A DNA stretch of 34,386 nucleotides from Defluviibacillus sp043739385 (GCA_043739385.1 JAYUED010000149.1:1-34386), one strand, 5' to 3'; positions 25,890 to 34,170 are shown, counted from the first letter of the stretch. Notes: generated by a model not told the origin, from the letters alone. A program made the numbers and translations.

Positions 25890-27082
25890 TGAATATACTT
25901 CATGTTATTCCTTCTGTTTCAGTTGTTCACGGTGGGCCAAGCAAGGCCATTGTGAATATGGAGCGCTCACTTGGTGATCTGGGTTTGGCAGTTACAACCG
26001 CCACTACCGACGACGAGGGACTTGGCCGTCACCGAGTTGGCAATCGGCAATCTATTGCTGCGACTGGTGCAACGCGCATTTACTTTCCAAAGCGGGTAGA
26101 GTTTTACAAGGTCGCGCCCAGCATGTTGCCATGGCTATGGCGAAACGTGCGGCGATTTGATGTGGTTCATATACACGCGCTGTTCTCCTTCAGCAGCATT
26201 GCCGCAGCTTGGGTGGCGCGGCTTCGGGGGGTGCCCTATGTACTTCGGCCTTTGGGCACACTCACGCGCTACGGGGTCACTCAGCGTCGTCCTTGGCTCA
26301 AACAGCTTTCGCTAGTTTGCCTTGAACGACCCGCGCTGCGCCGCGCCGCAGCAGTTCATTTCACTAGTGACGACGAAATGTGTGAAGCGGCCCAATGTGA
26401 TGTTGCGATGAATGGGGTCGTGATTCCGTTGGGTATAGATTCTGCCGAGTGCGCAGACGATGCGTTAGTGCGATCACAGTTTCCTGCGCTAGGCGATGTT
26501 CGTTATTTGTTGTACCTATCTCGCCTCGACCCCAAAAAGAATGTTGAAGGATTGCTACGCGCATTCAAGCAATTCAGTCCGCAGTTCCCAGATGTCAAGC
26601 TGCTCATCGCGGGGGGTGGGGCTCTAGAGTACGTTACGACTCTAAAAACCCTGACTGATGAGCTTGGCTTGTCGGGGGGGGTGATTTGGGCAGGTTACAT
26701 TGACGGAGATCTAAAAACTAGTGCGTTGGCCGGTGCGATGCTCTTTGTATTGCCATCGTTTTCAGAGAATTTTGGTATCGCCGCCGCCGAGGCTTTGATG
26801 TCGAGACTGCCTTGTGTCCTGGGGCGTGGTGTGGCGATATCCCGTGACGTGGTGATTTCTGGGGCTGGTCTGGCCGTGTCGCCAGATCCGACTAGTATCG
26901 CTGCTGGTTTGGTGATGATAATGGCTGATTCTAAATTACGTAACACGATGTCAGTAAATGCTGCTGTTTTGGCTCAATCCAGATATTCTGCTCATGCTAT
27001 GGGTCTAAATCTAGTGCGGCTATATTGTAATATATTGAATAAAGTCGACCTAAACCGGAGCAATGATGTTGGTAGAAAATAG
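25889..27082 (+). CDS. Glycosyltransferase family 4 protein
   Basis: GT-B transferase of 397 residues. N-terminal ILHVIPSVSVVHGGPSKAIVNM is the glycine-rich acceptor-domain start; DVVHIHALFSFSSIAAA near 91-107 and GVPYVLRPLGTL near 114-125 follow. The donor domain has LYLSRLDPKKNVEGLLRAF near 208-226, LLIAGGGALEYV, and LPSFSENFGIAAAEALMSR near 288-306 with the conserved Glu pair. Start and upstream stop share bases (TAATG) and its 3' end overlaps the next gene by 20 bases. The donor sugar is unknown. Confidence 0.9.
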   Translation: MNILHVIPSVSVVHGGPSKAIVNMERSLGDLGLAVTTATTDDEGLGRHRVGNRQSIAATGATRIYFPKRVEFYKVAPSMLPWLWRNVRRFDVVHIHALFSFSSIAAAWVARLRGVPYVLRPLGTLTRYGVTQRRPWLKQLSLVCLERPALRRAAAVHFTSDDEMCEAAQCDVAMNGVVIPLGIDSAECADDALVRSQFPALGDVRYLLYLSRLDPKKNVEGLLRAFKQFSPQFPDVKLLIAGGGALEYVTTLKTLTDELGLSGGVIWAGYIDGDLKTSALAGAMLFVLPSFSENFGIAAAEALMSRLPCVLGRGVAISRDVVISGAGLAVSPDPTSIAAGLVMIMADSKLRNTMSVNAAVLAQSRYSAHAMGLNLVRLYCNILNKVDLNRSNDVGRK

Positions 27083-27872
27083 TCATTTCTTGTCGCGTGT
27101 GACGCCTGTTGTTTTGACCTTTAACGAGGCGCCAAATATTGGTCGAATTCTGAGTAAGTTACATTGGGCCCGTGAGGTTGTTGTGATTGATAGTGGAAGT
27201 GTGGATGGCACACTTGAAATTTTAAATGGTACTAAAAACGTGCGCTGTATACATCACGCATTTGAAAGCCATGCCCAACAATGGAGTTTTGCAATCAATG
27301 AATCCTGCATCGCTAGCGACTGGGTTCTAGCGCTGGACGCTGACTATTTGCTGACAGATTCGTTGGTTGAAGAAATTGCAGCGCTTGACCCAGGCGCTGA
27401 GGTTGTGGGTTACGAAACAGCCTTTCGTTATTGTATTTGGGGTCGACCATTACGCGGTACATTGTATCCACCGGTAACCACGCTTTACCGTCGCTTAAGT
27501 GCTCGTTATGTGCAGGATGGTCACACTCAACGGCTTAAATTGATTGGTGGTGTGAAGCAATTGGGCAGTTTCATTTGGCATGATGACCGAAAAGCGCTAA
27601 GTCACTGGCTGTGGGCACAAGACCGTTATGGCCGGTTGGAGGCCAAAGTTTTGTTCAAATCAAATTGGCGCAATCTGCGCTTGCAAGACTGCTTGCGGCG
27701 CCTGCTCGTGATTACACCCTGGCTTGTTCCCTTGTATTGCCTAATTGTTGGGAGGGGCATCCTGGACGGGCGCGCTGGCTTCTATTACGCGTTGCAGCGC
27801 GGCGTTGCGGAAGCGATACTCGCATTGAATTTGTTAGAACTTCATCTAGCAGGTGAAGGAAGTGCGATCTAA
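27063..27872 (+). CDS. Glycosyltransferase family 2 protein
   Basis: GT-A fold inverting transferase of 269 residues. Near the N-terminus TPVVLTFNEAPNIGRIL and VVVIDSGSVDGTLEIL match the GT2 nucleotide-binding start. WVLALDADYLLTDSL near 92-106 carries the DxD metal site. A C-terminal hydrophobic segment (about 212-232) suggests membrane association, as in the WaaE/KdtX-like group, but heptose/glucose specificity cannot be claimed. ATG 27063 is followed at once by a second ATG, and either could serve. It ends the second transcription unit; the next 0.8 kb contains only remnants. Confidence 0.88.
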   Translation: MMLVENSHFLSRVTPVVLTFNEAPNIGRILSKLHWAREVVVIDSGSVDGTLEILNGTKNVRCIHHAFESHAQQWSFAINESCIASDWVLALDADYLLTDSLVEEIAALDPGAEVVGYETAFRYCIWGRPLRGTLYPPVTTLYRRLSARYVQDGHTQRLKLIGGVKQLGSFIWHDDRKALSHWLWAQDRYGRLEAKVLFKSNWRNLRLQDCLRRLLVITPWLVPLYCLIVGRGILDGRAGFYYALQRGVAEAILALNLLELHLAGEGSAI

Positions 27873-28071
27873 TTGCGGCAACCGAATATAATCCGCTTAT
27901 GGTTAGTTAAGTTCCTAGTTGAGTGTGATATTTCTTGGGTCATCAATATAATGCGCTATTTGCTTTCTGATGTATAAATAGCAAACAAAGCCACGCTAAT
28001 TCTTACCGCTGGGATCTAATTTGATTGGAGCGCATTGTGTCTCCTGCCGAGAATTCGTGTGAATGTGAGGG

Positions 28072-28606
28072 GCGCAGACATTAATTTTCCTTGATGGTGG
28101 GTTATCTTTGGCGGCGGCGGTGGAGAAATTTGGAGTGCGTGTGTGAACCGCTGAATTCACGCGCTTGGAATGGATGGCTAGTGGCTTTGAGAGTTTGGTC
28201 GACAAAGCGCGAAGAAGTGCTCCTCGGAAAATTTCTTCGGAGCAATTGAACAAGGTGCTTAATTCCGCACGTCGCAAACCGCTGACAGCCAAAGCACTGC
28301 TGGCGAAGCTTGTTGATGGAGGCGGCGAATTGGGGCACTTGAACACGCTGACAGGGCCCTGAAGGCTGCTGGGTTCGTTTGGAAACGCACTCGCCATTCG
28401 CTCAAAAAAAAGTGATGACGCTGACTTCAGACGAGCGCAGATAGAAATCGAATTGCTCATAGAGCAAGCGGCTCCTTCTTGGCAATGCACCGATCCACAA
28501 AGCCAAAACGAACTTGCACATTATTAGATACTTAGAAACACAGGGCGTCAGTTTTTATTTCTTGCCGTTCTATAGCCATGCAGCCTTGAGTTTAATAAGG
28601 TTTTGA
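28072..28606 (+). pseudogene. IS630-family transposase remnant with internal deletion and frameshifts
   Basis: Pieces of one transposase can be read in order. A helix-turn-helix part (LDGGLSLAAAVEKFGV) is followed by an in-frame TGA near 28144 and then WMASGFESLVDKARR and further HTH-linker sequence. After a one-base slip near 28355 comes AAGFVWKRTRHSLKKK. In another frame DADFRRAQIEIELL follows. Then, after loss of the middle, comes the end of the DDE domain: NAPIHKAK and YFLPFYS (TGA at 28604-28606). The catalytic Asp before NAPIHK is Gly here and the final Glu motif is absent, so it is inactive. Terminal inverted repeats were not found by eye. The surrounding non-coding parts of 27873-28701 hold nothing else I can support. 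Confidence 0.75.
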
Positions 28607-28701
28607 TTTTTTTGATTTTAGCGAGGTTTACCGCTGGGTTTTGGCGTGGATCGATGTTTTGGTCAAGGCCAGGATAAAATGTTTAAAAGGTTGGAGCTGG
28701 A

Positions 28702-30447
28702 ATGACAATAGTTTTGGGACTCAATGCCTTTCATGGCGACTCATCCGCGTGCTTACTCCGAGACGGCGTATTAGTCGCTGCTGTAGAAGAAGAGCGCTTT
28801 CGACGCATCAAACATTGGGCGGGTTTCCCGAGTGAATCCATCCGCTATTGTCTGGCGGAGGCCGGCATCAGCCTAGCGCAGGTAGACCATGTAGCCCTTA
28901 ACCAGGACGGCAAAGCCAATCTGGGTAAAAAGTTGACCTACACCATTACCAAGCGGCCAGATCTGGGCATGGTGTTAGACCGTTTGCGCAATAAGCGTGA
29001 GCGCGCAGGCGTGGCAGACCATTTGGCGACGGCCTTCCCTGGCGATGTCTTCAAGGGTCAGGTGCATCAGGTAGAACACCATATGGCCCATTTATCGTCA
29101 GCGTTTCATGTGTCGCCGTTTGAAGAGGCTGTGGTAGTGTCGGTGGACGGTTTTGGTGATTTTGCTAGCGCGGCGTGGGGTGTGGGCCGGGGCACGAATA
29201 TTGAGGTCGAGGACAAGGTTTATTTCCCCCATTCACTGGGTATTTTTTATCAAGCACTGACGCAGTATATTGGTTTTCCGCACTATGGCGATGAATACAA
29301 GGTTATGGGCTTGGCACCTTATGGTCGGCCGGTGTATTTGCCGCAAATGCGCAAGATAGTACTGCTTCAGCCAGACGGCAGTTTCAAGCTGAATCTGGCC
29401 TGTTTTCGCCATCACAACGAGAAGGTGGAATATGAATGGGAGGGCGGTACGCCCAGTGTGGGCACCTTGTTCAGCCAGGGGCTGATCGATCTGATGGGCC
29501 CGGCACGGCAGCAAAACGAGCCGCTTACTCAGCACCACAAAGACATTGCTCGATCTGTTCAGGCCATGTATGAAGAGGCGTTCTTTCATCTGCTCAACAC
29601 TCTGCATGCGCGCCACAAACTTGACGCAGTTGCGGTGGCTGGAGGCTGCGGCATGAATTCGGTTGCCAACGGCAAGATCTTGCTCAAGACACCGTTCAAG
29701 CAGGTCTATGTGCAGTCAGCGGCCGGCGACGCTGGTGGTGCCATTGGTGCTGCTTATAGCGTTTGGCATGAGCTGGGGGGGGCGCGTGGCCCAATGCATG
29801 ACCATGCTTACTGGGGGCCGCATTTCAGCAATGAGCAAATTGGGGCGGTGCTTGAGGCCAAAGCTAACGATATTTCCAGCCAAGGCTGTGTGGTGACGCG
29901 TATTGACGACGAAGAGGCCTTGTGTAGCCAAACCGCCGCAGCCGTGTCGCGGGGCGAGGTGGTGGGCTGGTTTCAAGACCGCATGGAATGGGGCCCGCGC
30001 GCCTTGGGCAACCGCTCAATCGTGGGCGACCCGCGCCGCGCTGACATGAAAGATATCTTGAATCTGAAGATCAAACGCCGAGAGTCCTTCAGGCCGTTTG
30101 CCCCTTCGGTGCTGCAAAGTGCTGTGGGCGAGTGGTTTGAACAAGATGGCGACGTGCCCTTCATGATGCAGGTGTATCAGATACGCGAGGAGAAGCGCGC
30201 ACTGATCCCCGCCGTGGCCCATATAGACGGTTCAGGCCGCTTACAAACCGTGTACGCCCACACCAATCCGCGGTACCACGCCTTGATAAGCGCCTTTTGC
30301 GCCCAGACCGGTGTGCCGATGGTGCTCAATACAAGTTTCAATGAAAACGAACCTGTGGTTTGCACTCCGACCGAAGCGTTATACTGCTTTTTGCGAACCA
30401 AGATGGATGTCCTGGTAATGGGGAGCTGGGTGATTCGGCGTGAGTAA
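28702..30447 (+). CDS. NodU/CmcH/TobZ-type carbamoyltransferase
   Basis: Cytosolic enzyme of 581 residues that transfers a carbamoyl group from carbamoyl phosphate, via carbamoyl-AMP, to a hydroxyl, here most likely of a sugar. The N-terminal Kae1-like domain shows LGLNAFHGDSSACLL near 5-19, EEERFRRIKH, the metal-binding HHMAH at 126-130, VSVDGFGDFAS near 148-158 and YKVMGLAPYG near 200. AVAGGCGMNSVANGK near 311-325 and GDAGGAIGAAY follow. The C-terminal YrdC-like part has WFQDRMEWGPRALGNRSI near 420-437 and LNTSFNENEPVVCTP near 543-557. Length is typical. GGAGCTGGA before ATG 28702 provides a ribosome site. Its base composition is more GC-rich than the genes to its left, and it stands between two groups of remnants. 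Confidence 0.92.
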   Translation: MTIVLGLNAFHGDSSACLLRDGVLVAAVEEERFRRIKHWAGFPSESIRYCLAEAGISLAQVDHVALNQDGKANLGKKLTYTITKRPDLGMVLDRLRNKRERAGVADHLATAFPGDVFKGQVHQVEHHMAHLSSAFHVSPFEEAVVVSVDGFGDFASAAWGVGRGTNIEVEDKVYFPHSLGIFYQALTQYIGFPHYGDEYKVMGLAPYGRPVYLPQMRKIVLLQPDGSFKLNLACFRHHNEKVEYEWEGGTPSVGTLFSQGLIDLMGPARQQNEPLTQHHKDIARSVQAMYEEAFFHLLNTLHARHKLDAVAVAGGCGMNSVANGKILLKTPFKQVYVQSAAGDAGGAIGAAYSVWHELGGARGPMHDHAYWGPHFSNEQIGAVLEAKANDISSQGCVVTRIDDEEALCSQTAAAVSRGEVVGWFQDRMEWGPRALGNRSIVGDPRRADMKDILNLKIKRRESFRPFAPSVLQSAVGEWFEQDGDVPFMMQVYQIREEKRALIPAVAHIDGSGRLQTVYAHTNPRYHALISAFCAQTGVPMVLNTSFNENEPVVCTPTEALYCFLRTKMDVLVMGSWVIRRE

Positions 30448-30479
30448 TGAGCTAGATATTTGCGCCTAGGCCTTCCCAT

Positions 30480-30602
30480 TTGAAAATATCGGTGATCACG
30501 GCGGTTTACAACCGCACCGAATTCATTGCCCAAGCGATGCAAAGCTTTCGAGCTAGGTCTTGGCCGAACTTTAATTGTCGAAGCTATCTTTTTGAATGCT
30601 GA
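30480..30602 (+). pseudogene. 5' fragment of a GT2 glycosyltransferase gene
   Basis: The frame reads LKISVITAVYNRTEFIAQAM and about twenty further residues to a TGA at 30600-30602. Its start matches the opening of the intact GT2 gene at 31635 (LKISVITAVYNR at 31656 onwards). A 24-base block, 30492-30515, is identical in DNA to the equivalent part of that gene; similarity fades after about 30575. It has lost the rest of the GT-A domain, so it is a dead remnant, either of a paralogue or of a recombination event. Confidence 0.75.
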
Positions 30603-30620
30603 CGCATTGGAAATCAATGA

Positions 30621-30761
30621 GGTTTAGTCCGCTCTGAGGTAACGTTTTTTGAGAGCGCTGTTGCTTTGACAATGGCTATAGCAGTTCGTAATATCGCTGC
30701 CTTGGCAGTGGTTGCAGGTAACCCTGCCAAGACAGTTAAACAAAGTGTCGTTTTTTTATAG
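30621..30761 (+). pseudogene. 3' fragment of a hexapeptide-repeat sugar acetyltransferase gene
   Basis: An open stretch ending at TAG 30759-30761 encodes AVRNIAALAVVAGNPAKTVK near its end. This is the well-known C-terminal signature of left-handed beta-helix acetyltransferases (VVAGNPAK followed by a basic helix). All hexapeptide coils and the catalytic His are missing, so it is a remnant. It lies directly before the ribosome site of the next methyltransferase gene. Confidence 0.7.
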
Positions 30762-30775
30762 GGAGCAGTAGAGGA

Positions 30776-31648
30776 ATGTGGAATTTACTCAGCTATGTGT
30801 GGTCACACCCGCTTAATGCAAGCGGAAAGTTGGCTGCACTTTGGCGCGTGTTGCGTTGGCAAACAGCTTCGCGTTTGATGACGGATGCTATCGCGCTGCC
30901 TTTTGTTGCAGGCACTTGGCTGTTTGCCATTCGTGGTATGACAGGTGCCACCGGCAACTGGTATTGCGGATTGCATGAAGTTAACGAGATGGCGTTTGTG
31001 TTGCATTTGTTGAGACCGGGCGAGCACTGTGTTGATGTAGGCGCCAATGTGGGTAGTTACACAATCCTTGCTGCTGGCGGGGCGAAGGCGCGTGTGACGG
31101 CGGTTGAGCCGATACCTTCGACGTTTGCGCATTTGCAGCGCAACGTGATGCTGAATGGCTTTGTCGACCAAGTGCGGTGCTGTCAGGCCGGTCTTTCAGA
31201 GGCGCCTGGGTCGCTTCGGTTTTCATCTGGTCTGGATACGGTGAATCACGTGCTGGCTGAAGGCGAAGATTTGCTTGCCATCGACGTACCTGTCCTCCGA
31301 CTGGATGACCTGGTAGGGCACGACGTGCCAACGCTGATAAAAATTGACGTTGAAGGGCATGAATTGGCGGTACTGCGTGGGGGCACACAAACTTTGCAAG
31401 ATGTGCGCCTGCTGGCGGTAATTATGGAAACCAATGGCAGCGGTTCCCGTTACGGAGTGGGCGATGGCGCGTTGATTGACGTCATGCGCGAGCACGGGTT
31501 TGCCCCATATGGCTATGACCCATTTGGGCGCCGATTGGTAGATGTCTCTAAGTCGAACGGCAACACGGTATTTGTGCGCAACAAGGCAGAAGTTGAATCA
31601 CGGGTGAAGGCGGCGCCAAGATTCAAATTGGTTAATGGCGATATCTAG
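30776..31648 (+). CDS. FkbM-family S-adenosylmethionine methyltransferase
   Basis: Class I methyltransferase of 290 residues, presumably O-methylating a glycan sugar. Motif I HCVDVGANVGSYTILAAGG is at about 83-101, AVEPIPSTFAHLQRNVMLN at about 108-126, and the FkbM hallmark LIKIDVEGHELAVLRGG at about 185-201. An N-terminal extension of about 70 residues before the SAM domain, with a hydrophobic patch (IALPFVAGTWLFAI), differs from the shorter FkbM at 21247, so the two are not recent duplicates. GGAG and AGAGG precede ATG 30776. Its end overlaps the following GT2 start by 14 bases. Confidence 0.9.
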   Translation: MWNLLSYVWSHPLNASGKLAALWRVLRWQTASRLMTDAIALPFVAGTWLFAIRGMTGATGNWYCGLHEVNEMAFVLHLLRPGEHCVDVGANVGSYTILAAGGAKARVTAVEPIPSTFAHLQRNVMLNGFVDQVRCCQAGLSEAPGSLRFSSGLDTVNHVLAEGEDLLAIDVPVLRLDDLVGHDVPTLIKIDVEGHELAVLRGGTQTLQDVRLLAVIMETNGSGSRYGVGDGALIDVMREHGFAPYGYDPFGRRLVDVSKSNGNTVFVRNKAEVESRVKAAPRFKLVNGDI

Positions 31649-32396
31649 GTCCAATTTGAAGATTTCAGTGATCACGGCGGTTTACAACCGCGTCGACTCG
31701 ATCGCACAGGCTGTTCATAGTGTGCAAGCGCAGTCTTGGACTAACGTTGAGCATGTGCTGATCGATGGGGCGTCCACAGATGGCACCTTGGATGTGCTTC
31801 GGGCCGTGCTGAACGCGCAGACGGTGTTGCTGAGCGAGCCCGACAAGGGCATATACGATGCGCTGAACAAAGGCTTGGCACATGCCTCAGGTGATGTCAT
31901 TGGGTTGATGCATTCAGACGATTTTTATGCTGACAACGACGTGCTACAGAGTGTGGCTGCGGCCTTTGCAGACCCGGATGTCGACGCCGTTTATGGTGAT
32001 CTGGACTATGTGGCCAAGGCCGATACGTCGCGCATCATTCGTCGCTGGCGGTCGGGGCAGTACAACCCTGCCAAGTTGGCGCACGGTTGGATGCCGCCGC
32101 ATCCCACGCTGTATTTGCGTCGCAATGTTATTGAGCGTTGGGGTGGTTTTGATACCCGGTTTAGGATCGCGGCCGATTACGACGCGATGCTGCGCTATTT
32201 GGCACAAGGCCAGATTCGTCCGGTCTACATTCCCCGCGTTTTGGTCAAGATGCGCGTCGGTGGCGAGAGCAATCGCTCGCTGGCCAGAATTTGGCTCAAA
32301 ACCCGCGAAGACTATTCGGCACTGCGCTGCAATGGGGTGGGTGGTGTCAGGGCGCTGCTTTGGAAGAATTTGAGCAAGTTGGGGCAGTTTTTTTGA
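31635..32396 (+). CDS. Glycosyltransferase family 2 protein (WcaA-like group)
   Basis: GT-A transferase of 253 residues. It has LKISVITAVYNRVDSIAQAV near 8-27, VEHVLIDGASTDGTLDVL near 36-53, YDALNKGLAHASGDVIGLMHSDD (DxD-type HSDD near 93-96) and YGDLDYV. GWMPPHPTLYLRR, typical of this GT2 group, is near 151-163 and FRIAADYDAMLRYL near 176-189. ATG 31635 lies inside the end of the methyltransferase gene; a TTG at 31656 would start exactly where the nearby GT2 fragment starts and is a real alternative. The donor sugar is unknown. Confidence 0.9.
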   Translation: MAISRSNLKISVITAVYNRVDSIAQAVHSVQAQSWTNVEHVLIDGASTDGTLDVLRAVLNAQTVLLSEPDKGIYDALNKGLAHASGDVIGLMHSDDFYADNDVLQSVAAAFADPDVDAVYGDLDYVAKADTSRIIRRWRSGQYNPAKLAHGWMPPHPTLYLRRNVIERWGGFDTRFRIAADYDAMLRYLAQGQIRPVYIPRVLVKMRVGGESNRSLARIWLKTREDYSALRCNGVGGVRALLWKNLSKLGQFF

Positions 32397-32624
32397 GCAA
32401 TGTGGTGATTCGTGCAAGCCCTGCCAGCGAGCGGCGATGCGTGTTTTGCCGTGGCTACAAATTGGAATTGCTCTTGTTTCAATGTATTTTTCTCCTGGAT
32501 AATATATTCGTTGGGGATTGGGTGTCAAACTATGTTGCCTCTTTATTATACGGAGACGCCTTTATTGGGCAATTCAGAATACCGAACAAAATTATCCCTA
32601 TGTACCCTACCGAAAGAAGACTGA
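32397..32624 (+). other. Low-GC spacer between GT2 and acyltransferase pseudogene
   Basis: About 230 bases with no supported gene. Broken hydrophobic frames are present (for example a short frame from about 32441 that begins MRVLPWLQIGIALVSM and stops at a TAA), so this may be another gene remnant, but I cannot assign a family. No terminator hairpin was seen. Confidence 0.4.
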
Positions 32625-33653
32625 ATGCGTCGAAAGTACATTGACACATGGCGAACCATCGCGGTGACACTGGTAATATTTTCGCATCTCCGTCTGAATA
32701 GCAACTTCGCGAAAATGCTGTCGGTGTTAGATGTTTCATTTCTGACGTCGTACGGGCAGCTTGGTGTATTTATATTCTTTTTTATTAGTGGCTACATTGT
32801 AAGTCATACCTGTTTCCAAGAGCTAGAGAAAACAGGGGAATTTTGCATTCGTGGATTCTACATTCGTAGGGTTTATCGAATTGCACCTCCGCTACTTATA
32901 TACTTGTTGACATGCTTAGTGTTGGGTCGAGCGGAAATTATTGTATTTCCGATCAGCGAAGGATTAGTATCCGCCGCCTAGCTTTGTAATATATCGCAGC
33001 AATTGTTTCCTTGCGGGTGGTATACTGGGCATACATGGAGTCTTGCCTTCGAAGAGCAATTCTATCTACTTTTTCCTACGCTCTTCGCTGCGATTCAGCT
33101 AGGTAGGCGAGTACATCCTGCAACCGCTGTCGTCGTACTGCTTTCAATCATGCCAATGGCGTTGCCTATAAGTTGGATTGGTAGGTCGGGATTTGTTCTA
33201 ATTTACGCATTGTTTGGGGTTGGTTATTTCTGTGCAAAGTACGAGGATCAATTGGTCTCGATCTTGGGGCGCGCGCCCTTGGTGTTTATTTCGGTGTCGA
33301 TTATAATAACATTTATGCCGCTCGGCATATTTGATTTTCCAGCATTAGGTAAGTATTACAAGTTCATGTACATTGCTTCCGTTCCATTGATGGTTCTTGC
33401 GTCCTCGCAGGTTTCTGGGATTTTTGGTTGCATATTAAATAATGTTGCCCTGGCGTACATCGGTAGAATATCGTATTCGATATACCTTTGGCAGCAAATA
33501 GTTACGTCGTTGCCTTTTCACGAATCCTCTCTCGCAATTCAGTTATTCGCAATTGCGCTAGTTGTCTTAGGCTGTGCGCTAAGTTTTCGTTTTATAGAAA
33601 TGCCACTGATAGGCATAGGAAGACGGCGGTCACGGGCGATTGCATCTACCTAA
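32625..33653 (+). pseudogene. Acyltransferase family 3 gene interrupted by one in-frame TAG
   Basis: Two blocks in the same frame make one OafA-like O-acyltransferase of about 342 codons, separated only by TAG at 32979-32981. Block 1 (118 residues) has RKYIDTWRTIAVTLVIFSHL, where the usual D-x-R-x-A-x-x-x-V-x-x-x-H pattern is recognisable, and GQLGVFIFFFISGYIVS. Block 2 has GHTWSLAFEEQFYLLFPTLF, the family's central motif, and a C-terminal ISYSIYLWQQ followed by the last membrane helix. Length and motif order match an intact enzyme once the stop is ignored. It is most simply a recent nonsense mutation. Suppressor readthrough or a sequencing error are alternatives. The second block has no convincing ribosome site of its own. 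Confidence 0.85.
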
Positions 33654-33767
33654 GTTCGCCGGGGTCGAGTCATTCTGGTGATGCTGAGCGCGGGCGAGAA
33701 GTCGACCCAAAAGCGGGATATCCGCCGTGCCCTGAAGCTACTTGCTGATCTCGGAGACGATCTATGA
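33654..33767 (+). pseudogene. 3' end of a HigB/Gp49-type (RelE superfamily) toxin gene
   Basis: Directly after the acyltransferase stop the frame reads RGRVILVMLSAGEKSTQKRD and then IRRALKLLADLGDDL before TGA at 33765-33767. The pattern (beta strand, xGxEKSTQxxDIxxA, helix) is the C-terminal third of phage-derived Gp49-like/HigB toxins. The N-terminal two thirds are absent: the frame is closed by TAA at 33651-33653. The stop overlaps the antitoxin ATG, as in intact modules, so the pair was once a toxin-antitoxin operon. Confidence 0.75.
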
Positions 33768-34063
33768 CCAAGCCCAAAGCCCCCCTGAAGCTTGTCGCAT
33801 TTGATGCGGCGCGCTACCTTGACGACGACGAAGCAATCGCCGAGTACATGACCGCCGTGCTGGATGCAAACGATCCAGATTTGCTACTGCTGGCGCTCAG
33901 CGATGTAGCGCGGGCCAAAGGCATGGCTCAGGTGGCCAAAGATGCCGGGCTTGGCCGGGAGAGCCTCTACAAGGCGCTGGCGCCCGGTGCCAAGCCTCGA
34001 TTTGAGACGGTGATGAAAGTGGCCCGTGCGCTCGGCGTCAAGTTCACAGCGCACCCGGTTTAA
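33764..34063 (+). CDS. HigA-like addiction module antidote protein (orphan antitoxin)
   Basis: DNA-binding protein of 99 residues with an N-terminal strand/helix (FDAARYLDDDEAIAEYMTAV) and an Xre-type helix-turn-helix from about 50 to 90 (MAQVAKDAGLGRESLYKAL, then PRFETVMKVARALGVKF). This arrangement is that of the putative addiction-module antidote family paired with Gp49-like toxins. In intact modules it neutralises the toxin and represses the operon. Here the frame is complete and GGAG lies 7 bases before ATG 33764, inside the toxin remnant, but the toxin gene is truncated. It may act as a stand-alone regulator or neutralise a related toxin elsewhere; that is inference. Confidence 0.85.
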   Translation: MTKPKAPLKLVAFDAARYLDDDEAIAEYMTAVLDANDPDLLLLALSDVARAKGMAQVAKDAGLGRESLYKALAPGAKPRFETVMKVARALGVKFTAHPV

Positions 34064-34086
34064 ACCGCTTTGAAGGCGCGGTCTAG

Positions 34087-34170
34087 TCCGCCAATCAACC
34101 GGGACTTGACAGCATGCGAAAGGCCAATGATCGTGAGCAAACTCGCCTCGCCCCGTACCTCGGGCTCTGA
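34087..34170 (+). pseudogene. Possible 3' end of a BrnT-type toxin gene
   Basis: An open frame bounded by TAG at 34084-34086 and TGA at 34168-34170 contains LDSMRKANDREQTRLA. This resembles the C-terminal RKANxRE helix of BrnT (RelE-fold) toxins, and it overlaps the start of a BrnA-type gene in another frame, as expected for brnTA. Only about 27 codons remain. The assignment rests on a short motif plus context. Confidence 0.45.

Noticed and set aside
33003..33653. Second half of the broken acyltransferase as an independent gene
   Set aside because: It lies in the same frame as the first half, starts inside the family's central region and lacks a ribosome site, so it is better read as one gene with a nonsense codon.
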